From positions 1,041,742-1,105,741 of the forward strand of contig NW_023998651.1 in assembly GCF_014805625.2 (NCBI RefSeq): 64,000 bases of DNA. The letters run 5' to 3'. Shown in pieces: positions 56,260 through 64,000 of this stretch (position 1 is the first letter of the stretch; each line of letters begins with the position of its first letter). Origin of the DNA: Glossina fuscipes (lineage: Eukaryota > Arthropoda > Insecta > Diptera > Glossinidae). The notes under the pieces were generated by a model that had not been told where the DNA came from, did no database searches, and worked only from the letters and a program-made list of their open reading frames with translations. A program made the translations under genes and the position numbers.

Positions 56260-57593
56260 CCATTGCTAGGCTGTGTGTGTTTACATGTGTATGGAGCTCA
56301 TACTTGCACGTATGCTTGATTTAGGTTGGTTTCTGTCGCAACCTTAGTTACGACTTGCATGACATACTTATACATAACTTAACATAGCTTATACATAGCT
56401 TACGTCTAACTTATTGCTATGTTTGACCAAATGCCTACTCAACATGCACTCAGGTACCAACTCGCGTGGTTTGTTCACCGTCAGGTGTGTGAGTGCTATG
56501 TTTACAATATTGTGCTTCGACACGGTTTTTCTATGTGTACAATACCCTTTATGCAGAATAAGTGTATTTTCTGTTTATGTGTGTTTATACATGTTTATAA
56601 GTGTGTGTTTTTACATCTCTCTACATTTTTAAACATAAGTGTTTATACCTACGTATATGTTTGCATGGCCTAACGGCGCTTATACATTGCTTCTACTGTT
56701 TTATGCGCTTTTTTTATGGTCGCATGTGCTTATACATTTTACACATACAGGTTTCTGTATGTTGATATACATTGCTTATATGTGATTCTATCGTCTGTGC
56801 GTTTTGCNNNNNNNNNNTCGTCTGTGCGTTTTGCCTGATCGTGTGTGCTTATGCATTGTAAAGCATAAGGGTTCCTACGTGATTATATGGCCTAACGGCG
56901 TTTATACGGTAGTGTATAATATGTATGTGTTTCTACAGTATGTGCGTATACATTTTAGGAATACAGGTTTCTGTATGTTGATATACATTGCTATGTGTGA
57001 TTCTATCGTCTATGCGTTTTCCATGATCCCTTATTTTCCTACCTAAGTGTTTATCCCTGTGTGTATGTTTTGTATGGCCTAAGGGCGTTTATATAGTTAC
57101 CTAGAGGTTTCTATGTCCGTGTACAGTTTATGCGTTGCCCTATGTGCTTACAAATTCAAACCTATTTTAATACTTGTGCGTGTGTCTTTACATATTCTAT
57201 ACTGTTTAGCCATTTCATACATATTTTATTCATTCTGACGATTTTATACCTATTTTATACTTGTGCCTGTGTTTATATATTTTGCTGATTGTATACCTAT
57301 TTTGTACAGTTTAACGATTTTATACATACTTTATCCTTGTGTTAGCGTTTTTATACATATTTTATACATTTTATCGATTTTGTACATCTTTTATCGTTGT
57401 GTTAGCGTTTTTATACATATTTTATACATTTTAACGATTTTATACAAATTTTATAGTTTAAGCTGAGGGGAGGTTGTTCATGTATCGGCAACAAACGACG
57501 TGCGCGGACAGATGGGACCGATAGGCTGCGGACGGTGAGCACTCCGTGGCGGATGGACCTGCTACTAGTAAGGAAGCAAAAACACTTCCTTAC
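56260..57593. mobile_element. Unidentified element: minisatellite plus terminal hairpin, copy 1
   Basis: From about 56330 to 57460 the sequence is a degenerate array of short units such as tttatacat, gtgtttatac, gcttatac and tcctaacggcgtttata. In the last 200 bases it becomes regular (tttatacatattttatacat with cgatttta). It ends in a 135-base unique segment (57459-57593) that is repeated at 59757-59898. The segment closes with the hairpin gtaaggaag-8 bases-cttccttac (57568-57593). BEL/Pao coding sequence starts immediately after. A non-autonomous Helitron/Helentron-like element, which often combines tandem repeats with a 3' hairpin, is one possibility. The left border is not defined. Confidence 0.5.
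56808..56817. other. Assembly gap (10 N) flanked by identical 17-mers
   Basis: Ten N within the minisatellite. The 17 bases tcgtctgtgcgttttgc stand directly before (56791-56807) and directly after (56818-56834) the gap. The true length of the array is therefore uncertain. Confidence 0.95.
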
Positions 57594-57594
57594 A

Positions 57595-58190
57595 ACGCAG
57601 AGGTTACAAATTTCCAGGCATATTTTCACCGCTTCATTAATATTACTACCGTCAGAGTTTAGGTCACCAACGTAGAAACCTGGTCCCACAACCTCAGAAA
57701 TTGAAAGGAAGGTGATTTTCTTTATCAAGTGAAGAAACGAAAAAGTATATAAAAAAGCTTTGATTAAATTTGTTGAACCGTCACAAATGACTCCTAATTT
57801 CATTTTTGGGCTATCTTGTTTATGCACACAATGTAAGTAAGTATTAACTCTTGGTGGATATATAGCTAGCGATAGGTAATTCATTTATTAGAGCTGTGTA
57901 ATGTGCTTCGATTTTTAGACGCTGGTTTAGCTGTGCAGCATCCTTATAGGAATTTCCAAGGGCATTATTCTACTGTCGGCAAGCTGACAGAATATGCATC
58001 TGAATCAAGATGTTGTTTATTGAAAACGGTCCTCACAAAAAATATCTTCCTATACAGTACGCCGAGGTTCACCGAAATTGTTTTGTAGAAGGGTTTAACT
58101 AGCTTATTTAATTTCTCTACTTTATGTTCAAAAGATCTGATCACAGTTGCTACTGGCCACGAATTTAGAGTAGAATATCCATTGCCAGAC
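57595..58190 (-). pseudogene. BEL/Pao reverse transcriptase fragment
   Basis: Minus strand: EKLNKLVKPFYKT (about 58090-58130) followed in another phase by the region with EDIFCEDRFQ and SKIEAHYTALINELPIASYI-like sequence (57900-57960). Next is a block resembling the palm start, and motif C GPGFYVGDLNSDGSNINEAV (frame 57884-57411), in which the catalytic F-Y-V-D-D is F-Y-V-G-D. It ends ICNLCVV exactly at the hairpin of the minisatellite element. Orientation and order fit the BEL/Pao RNase H and integrase at 52090-53960. Confidence 0.7.
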
Positions 58191-59049
58191 TATTCATGCA
58201 TATAAGAATTTTTTCAGAATAACTAAATATTCGGCTAACATACATGAATTTGAAAAATATACTTGCGCCAATAAAAATGTGCATATGGGCTAGTTTTTGA
58301 AATAAGTGGTCGGCTAACCACAAAGTTTTCGGTCTATTCCAACTGATTACGTTAGAACTAACACTAGGCTTATAGCTTTTTATAGCTAGTACAACAACAG
58401 TTTATAATAAAGTTGAATAATCTCCATCTTCGCATGTAAGATGATATTGTTGAATTGATCTACAACAAAAGTACCACCTCCTATGCCAGAAATGGTAAAA
58501 TATGATTTGTTCGTATGCCCTAACGGCGTTTATACATTTTGTACGAGTTTCTGCGATCTCTGTGGAATGCGTAAGCTTTGCATGACCTAACGGTGTTTAC
58601 ACAGTTCCGCATACTACTACGCATTTCTATGCTCGCGAATATTCATACACTTGATGCGCTATTACATCACCCTATGGGCTTATACAATTTTACACCTAAG
58701 TGTTTATCCCTGCATGTGTGTGTGATCATATACTATGGTGCTTTCCTACGGCTTATACGGTTTCCATACATTCTTTCTAAGCTCGTATGAGTGTTCATGT
58801 ATGATAGTGATCTTATTCTAACTCTATGCAGATTCTGTACAGCTTTTGTGTGTTCGTGTATTGTACTGATTTTATACATATTTTCTACCGAATTTTATAT
58901 GTTTTTCATACTTGTGCCGGAGTTTATATATTTTATTCTATACATTTTAAAACTTGTATACATGTAATCTCCTTGTGTGCGTATTCCTATAGTTCTGTTG
59001 TTTTGTACATTAAAGCTATTTCAGGCATATTCTATATATTTTAATGCTT

Positions 59050-59560
59050 GTATTGTAGTGTGATCGCATATCGTCGTATGCATCCACTTTGAAGTAGCAA
59101 AAAAGAAAAACAAAAATTTTGTCGCACTTCAACTGGCTGGGTATTGCATTACGAAATACAATACGATGCCAGGCGCCCCAATTAATTAGTGATTACGTTA
59201 GCATTAAGTCATCTGTTAGAATTAAGTATAAATAGTGCACTTCTCAATAAAGAATTTTAATTGCTATCAAGTAATTCAAAATAACCAAGCGTTTAATTCG
59301 CTAATAAAGTAATAGGCGTTAAATCCGCACAAGGTTAAAGTTTTAGCGACCGTCTCATGCCGAGATTCATTGGCAAATCTATGAGACGAAAAGACTTGGC
59401 GTTCTGCAGCCGAGCAGAATAGGGATACACTTACATCTCATCCTTTTCCCAAGTACCCTTACCAAGGAAGGACCCATAGGGAATCCTTCCAAGTAATACT
59501 GCAACACATTTTGTCAACACTACACTCTGTTGCATTTAAACATCTTTTATATTACAGTAT
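59050..59560. repeat. 4-bp target duplication around the first plus solo LTR
   Basis: gtat at 59050-59053 and at 59557-59560. The array sequence gcttgtatacatg is restored if the LTR and one gtat are removed, which confirms the borders. Confidence 0.9.
59054..59556 (+). mobile_element. Solo LTR, Ty3/gypsy type A, plus orientation
   Basis: 503 bp, starting TGTAGTGTGATCGC and ending TATTACA. TATAAATA at 59227-59234 and AATAAA at 59246-59251 mark the promoter and poly(A) signal of the lost element. It is flanked by gtat duplications and inserted in the minisatellite array. Similar to 60060-60579 and to 29489-29917. Confidence 0.92.
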
Positions 59561-59922
59561 ACATGTTATCTACTTGTGTGCGTATTCCTATAGTTTTGTT
59601 GTTTTGTACATTAAAGCTATTTCAGGCATATTCTATACATTTTAATGCTTGTATACATGTTATCTACTTGTGTGCGTATTCTTATAGTTTTGCTGCTTTG
59701 ATACATTAAAGCTATTTCAGGCATATTCTATGCATTTTAATGTTTGTATACATGTTTTATCCTTTATGCTGGGGGCGTTTTTCATGTATTGATAACAAAA
59801 GGACGTGCACGGACAGATCGGACTGACTAGTTGCGGACGGTGAGTACAATGGGGCGGACGGACTTGTTCTTAGTAAGGAAGCAAAAACGCTTCCTTACAG
59901 TATGCATACACCCTTCGTCCAT

Positions 59923-60059
59923 TCATGCTGTTAGATTGAAATAGTCTGTGAATATCGATTTATGATACTGCTCATATATGTCAGCATATTTTTTCTGAAT
60001 GAAGATGATACTATCGTCTAGTGCTGATATGGATAAACAATTTCTTGACACGTATATAG
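59923..60059 (-). pseudogene. Possible BEL/Pao gag fragment
   Basis: The minus frame, up to the LTR border, reads ALDDSIIFIQKKYADIYEQY and HKSIFTDYFNLTA. This helical pattern resembles the N-terminal gag segment of BEL/Pao elements and lies upstream, in the minus sense, of the BEL reverse transcriptase. Weak evidence. Confidence 0.3.
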
Positions 60060-60579
60060 TGTAGTGTGCTCGCATACCGTCGTATGCATCCACTTTGAAG
60101 TGCGACAGAATTATGCTGAATTTGCATAATTCTGTAACAAAAAAAAAAGAAGTAAAACAAAAATTTTGTCGCACTTCAACTGGCTGGGTATTGCATTACA
60201 AAACGCAATACGATGCCAGGCGCCCCAATAAGTGTTAACGTAGCATAAAACCACCTGTAGATTTAAGTATAAATAAGGCACTTCAAGAAATAAAGAAATC
60301 AGTTGTTTAACATCAATTCATAACCAAGCGTTTTATTCGCTCAATTATAAAAGGCGTTAAATCCGCCTAAGCTTTAGCTAGGGACCGTCTCTTGCCGAGC
60401 TCCATTGGCACTACATGAGACGGATAGACTTGGCGTACTGCAGCCGAGCAAAATAGGGATACGCTCACTACTCAAGTACCCTTGCCAAGGAAGGATTCAT
60501 AGGGAATCCTACCTAATAACACGGCAACACATTCGAACAACAACACATTGCTCCATTAGTATTTCAAAATTTTATTACA
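60060..60579 (+). mobile_element. Solo LTR, Ty3/gypsy type A, plus orientation, second
   Basis: 520 bp, starting TGTAGTGTGCTCGC and ending TTATTACA, with TATAAATA at 60268-60275 and AATAAA at 60289-60294. It is flanked by atag at 60056-60059 and 60580-60583. It contains a hairpin-prone attatgctgaatttgcataat (60110-60130) that the 59054 copy lacks but the 29489-29917 LTR has in extended form. It lies only 500 bases from the other solo LTR, with different target duplications, so these are independent insertions. Confidence 0.92.
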
Positions 60580-60583
60580 ATAG

Positions 60584-60990
60584 TTTATACGCAAGTACCT
60601 TGTATTTTTTTTATCGTTTGTTGTATTTTTTATATTTTAAGTGAGATGAATTACGTCAAATCAAAATCACGCTTGTTATACCCATCGTCGAAGTATGAGG
60701 GGTTGTAGTGATACCACTCAATATTTGAAGGTTCGTTTGAGTCTTTATTAATTTAAAGTCTTTATTAACGTTTATACTTATATTCTGACTTTACTGAGGT
60801 ATGCTCAGGTGTCTTATATAACTAATAAATTAATGCTAACTTAAGCGAATAGTATAATTAAAAGTAGGTTATAGCTTACTACTAATATATGAATTGCTTA
60901 TTACTAAAATTCCACTACCTTAACTAGGTTAGTAGGAAATTGTGTACTTAGCAGTAACTTGTAGACTACGGTAGAGTTCGACTGATCGAT
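60584..60990. other. Unassigned AT-rich interval
   Basis: No gene recognised. A run at about 60740-60830 repeats ctttattaa and taacttaagc-like words but shows no clear element borders. Confidence 0.3.
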
Positions 60991-60994
60991 AATA

Positions 60995-61460
60995 CTACAG
61001 GGTATATTCATTTTGTTAAAACGTTTGGGACGTGCAGAAGGAAGCACCATAGACCCCACAAGATACATATATTCTTGATCAGCATCAAAACATAAATCGA
61101 TATAAACATGTCCGTCTGTCCGTCTGTGCAAAGTCTGTGGTAAATATTCTTCGGGCCGTATAAATGAAGCTTTCGACTTCAAATTTGGCAGAAACATTGG
61201 AAGTTCTTGAACACAGGTTCTTTCAAAAATAAACCAATTTGGTCGAAAGACACGCCCACAGTATCACGTAAACTGAGAGCAGAGATGTTTGCAAAAGAAA
61301 TGGAAAATTGGTTTCTTGCTCTAAAACTACAGCAAATAAATGTATAAAAATTTGAATGCATACCCTATGGGCGATGCTTTTGCATTCGCACAAAAATGGG
61401 CCACGCCTACTTGATGTTATAGAGTATCAAACTTTAATTGCTTTTTCAATACCCTTTTAA
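60995..61460 (+). repeat. Interspersed repeat related to the inverted-arm family
   Basis: Begins near gggtatattcattttgtt and contains tattcttgatcagcatc and gtccgtctgtccgtctgtg, words common in dispersed dipteran repeats. Then comes cttcgacttcaaatttggca and a segment (61230-61330) matching the 9662-9830 arm. It ends around gcctacttgatgttatagag. It seems to be a fuller copy of the family that forms the inverted repeat at 8554-10090. Confidence 0.55.
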
Positions 61461-61730
61461 CGCAAGGCTGTGAAGTTATATTTAAATATAACCAACAAAG
61501 ACACAAACTAAAATTTTTTGCAGAGCTCTGTAAAGCCGTTAACAGAATTCTGTTGAACGAAATCTCGAAGGGATTTAACTCAAAATACAAGTAAAATAGA
61601 ACTTTTCGAAAATTTTTTGCTAATTATTATAAACAAAATATGACTTTATGTAAATTAATTAGTATTCGAAACAAAAACTTTTTTACATTTTCCCATAAAT
61701 GAGGTTGATAGAGCGAAAGTTTGCGAAGCT

Positions 61731-61974
61731 ACTGTGGCCAAACCATATCCCTTGAAAAAATGACGCTAACGCAGAGTGAATCCTCTATTAATAGCTTTTC
61801 CAACGGTGTGCAGGTTATATTAAGTTTTACCCGGAGAATCTTTTTATGGTACATTGAAAATTTCCATACTTAACATGGTATAGACTAACATATAAGCAAA
61901 CATTGAAAGCCCACTGTGTCCAAACTATGTCTCTTGAAAAAATGAAACTAGCACAGAGTGAATCCTCTGTTAAT
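61731..61974. repeat. Imperfect direct repeat of about 66 bp
   Basis: The units 61731-61795 and 61909-61974 share actgtg(g/t)ccaaac, cttgaaaaaatga and cacagagtgaatcctct with about ten differences. The start-to-start distance is 178 bases. Origin unknown; no frame runs through both. Confidence 0.75.
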
Positions 61975-62577
61975 AGGAATACATATAATTGCTTTAAAAT
62001 AAAACATATATATTGTTTATTAAATGTGTATCGCTTAATTTTTTTGTCGTGGTTTTCTTATTCTTTTTTTTTAGACTTTGTAACGTAAGTCAAGAAGTGG
62101 GGCTATGTGTAGGTCTGACTACTCCAGTTGACGTGTTAGAACAAGACGAAGAAGTATAATGTATACATATAAAAAAATTTATTGAAATTTTTCAACTTAA
62201 GTTTGGCAACTCTGCGTGCGTGTTGTAGTCGCGTTTTTATTCTGTGTAAGAAATACTTCAATTTTTCTGCGTATTTCTTAGCTTTTTTGCTTTATTAATT
62301 TAAGAATTCTCTAGGAGAATAGAGTGTGAATTTAACGTATATGAATTTAATAAACATTTATGTGTAAAAATCATTTCAGTTTAGTGTAATCAACAATTGA
62401 GCTCTTACTAAAAGTCTGTCTTTTTGCCTGTTAATCTATGTATACAGTTTCTTTAGCTTTCGCTCTAAATTTACAGTTGGCAGGGAAGTAAGAAATTTAT
62501 TTAATTTTCTGAAAATTTGTGCCGTGGAATTTTTAGTTTTTCTTCTTTTTTTCCTTCATAAGCTACTTTTGTTGTTT

Positions 62578-63729
62578 TCAATGGAATTGCTTATTTACAC
62601 CATGTCGAGCGAAAACAGGCCCTGAATCTGAACGATTCATTTCTTGTTGGATGTGTGATCGTTTTGGACATGCAAAGTGTTCCGGTATTATCGGCCGTGC
62701 TGCTGACGCAATCGCTGATTCCTCAACATGCTTACGTTGGTCATGCCCTGACTGTAGGAAGCGGGACATTGATTTTTACAAACTCTTCACGGAGACGAGA
62801 AATTGTTTTCTGATTTGAGTGAAAATCTCGGCTCCTTGTGGGAGAAGTTTGACCTAATTAAGTCTAGGTTTAATGAGTGTCGTTTTATTGAACACTCATC
62901 TTCTACCGAAGCCAGAAAAATAACTACTCGTAGCGTAGCGTGTGGGACGTCATCTCTGAGTTCCTCTAAATCTGATTGGTTAGTACAAGTTACCGCTCCC
63001 TCTAACTCTAAAATATACGATAATATTTCCGATATTGTTGAGTCGGTTGGTAACAAAGTAGTTACAAACAACCCGACAAGTCCTTCCGTTTTAAGCTACG
63101 TTGAAGTGGCAAGGGTATCTCCGCCAAGGGCCGTCACTCGGTCCAATCAAGTGCCATCGTCTAAAAATAATAAAGAGAAAAATAAATCATCCTCTCTTCC
63201 TGGCTGTTCGAATGTGAAGGCCGGTTACAAGACAGGGCAAGTCGCACAAGCTGCTGGTGCAAGAGCGATAGCGCCATCTGTATTCTCCACAACTCTTAAC
63301 TCCGCAACCGCGAAACCTCCTGTTCAAACTAATGATATTTGCTTGACGGAAGTACCTCCCAGAAAAGCAAAATTTGTGCCAAGACTGGCACCTGAAACAT
63401 CGGTGGACAGCATAAAAAGTTATCTGGCGGCGAAAGTCCCATCAGTCAACTTAAATCGCGTTAGCATTTTCAAAATGGCTCCTTCTCAATCTAGGGCAAT
63501 CTCCTCTTTTAAAATACTAGTTCCGGCTGAAAACAGTGAAATGTTGTTAAACAAAGCACTGTGGCCAGTGGGATCCTTGATTAAGGAATTTATCTCTCGA
63601 GATCGTCCCCGTAATACCAAAGCAATAGTCTTGTCGCCTTCAAAAAACGAAATGTTTCTTCAGGCCCTTTATCTCTCATTTATCAAACTGTTAGGGGCCT
63701 TATTTCAGAAATTCGTTCTACTTTTCTAA
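62578..63729 (+). pseudogene. CR1-type LINE ORF1 with PHD-like zinc finger, second copy
   Basis: Same protein as at 40452-41497. The PHD-like region reads PCRAKTGPESERFISCWMCD, then RFGHAKCSGIIGRAADA and LRWSCPDCRKRDIDFYKLF, with all metal-binding residues present. One extra T after the ATG (62580) puts the start out of frame, and one missing base near 62805 shifts the next part. From 62803 the frame is open to 63729 (308 residues): NLGSLWEKFDLIKSRFNECR, then a serine-rich linker with a K-N-N-K-E-K-N-K-S stretch, then SVDSIKSYLAAKVPSVNLNR, VSIFKMAPSQSRAISSFKIL, GSLIKEFISRD. The last block is the RNA-binding-like domain of LINE ORF1. It is better preserved than the 40452 copy. Confidence 0.82.
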
Positions 63730-64000
63730 ATTCAGTGTACACGGAGTTTTTCTGTTTGGCCTTCAATGAAACTTGACTAAAACCCGATCTTTATTCGTCG
63801 AAACTTTTTCACAATTCTTTCCAAGTCTTCAGAAAGGATCGAGTGAATCGCATTGGTGGTGGTGTATTAATTGCCATATCTGCGTCAGTCCCGTCAAATT
63901 CAATAGAATTTCCCACTTCTCCTGAAGTTGAATTTATTGCCATTCGTGCGATAATGCCTAATAAACAGCTATTTGTAACCTGCTTCTATATTCCCCCAAA
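63680..64000 (+). pseudogene. CR1-type LINE ORF2, endonuclease start (runs off window)
   Basis: Overlaps the end of ORF1 in another phase. YQTVRGLISEIRSTFLNSVY (endonuclease motif I, normally YQNVRGL), then LAFNET-stop-LKPDLYSSKLF, where the tryptophan of T-E-T-W is TGA and the catalytic E is kept. Next VFRKDRVNRIGGGVLIAISA, SNSIEFPTSPEVEFIAIRAI. The window ends within the domain. The copy at 41530 lacks the part before FTETW. Confidence 0.8.

Larger units (their letters stand above)
58500..59898. mobile_element. Unidentified element: minisatellite plus terminal hairpin, copy 2
   Basis: Same family as 56260-57593. Array-like sequence with cctaacggcgtttatac (58520) and tttatacat units. It has a regular tract of about 75-base units containing ctatttcaggcatattctat, gcttgtatacatg and ctacttgtgtgcgtattc, present near 58960-59050, 59561-59650 and 59650-59760. 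The unique end segment 59757-59898 matches 57459-57593 and closes with the hairpin gtaaggaag-8 bases-cttccttac (59873-59898). A solo LTR (59054-59556) is inserted in the array. Sequence after the hairpin differs from copy 1, so the hairpin is the true end. Confidence 0.5.

Noticed and set aside
57263..57466. Open frame in the minisatellite with repeated ILYILTILY-like residues
   Set aside because: It is the translation of tttatacat units; no independent sign of coding.
1..64000. CRISPR arrays, bacterial operons, ribosome-binding sites, riboswitches
   Set aside because: Nothing with regular spaced repeats or prokaryotic gene layout; introns, LTRs and LINEs show a eukaryotic genome.

Overview
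The window looks like a repeat-dominated, probably heterochromatic stretch of a fly (Diptera) genome. Every protein remnant I can assign belongs to a eukaryotic transposable element. The mix (I-clade, R1-type, Jockey and CR1-type LINEs; Ty3/gypsy with TGTAGT-type LTRs; BEL/Pao; Ty1/copia; mariner; PIF/Harbinger) is the one expected in a higher fly. A tephritid-like genome is my inference and was not searched. No host gene is recognised with confidence, no tRNA or rRNA gene was seen, and nearly all coding regions carry stops, frameshifts or deletions.

Layout, left to right. At 1-2838 there are R1-type LINE pieces on both strands, one with an internal deletion. At 3340-4480 is a decayed relative of the I-type ORF1. 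At 5498-8440 a plus-strand gypsy polyprotein is split by another LINE. At 8554-10090 is a long inverted repeat. At 11042-11500 is a broken Myb/SANT-like gene with a recognisable intron, and at 11700-12240 an LTR-like repeat. At 14462-20063 sits a complete I-clade element flanked by a perfect 11-bp target duplication. At 21550-22990 is a LINE reverse transcriptase remnant. At 23185-29917 is a minus-strand Ty3/gypsy element with unlike LTRs, abutting a decayed Ty1/copia element (29918-32640).

At 33018-33340 is a Harbinger transposase remnant and at 34401-34706 a Jockey reverse transcriptase scrap, followed by AT-rich sequence to about 37.6 kb. At 37726-44700 a minus-strand R1-type LINE is interrupted by an almost complete plus-strand CR1-type LINE. 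Related CR1-type pieces follow at 45.0-47.2, 50.1-51.7 and 62.6-64.0 kb. A mariner remnant lies at 47690-48215. A BEL/Pao element seems scattered over 52.1-58.2 kb, perhaps to 60.1 kb. It is broken by a solo LTR, by two copies of an unidentified element with a minisatellite and a terminal hairpin, and by two further solo LTRs.

The elements do not form a pathway. They record successive insertion, LTR-LTR recombination and decay. The useful signals are the exact target duplications (11 bp for the I element, 4 bp for three solo LTRs) and the nested order, which gives relative ages. The least explained objects are the minisatellite-plus-hairpin pair, the long inverted repeat, the 54568-54915 reading frame whose end was replaced by an LTR, and the Myb/SANT pseudogene.
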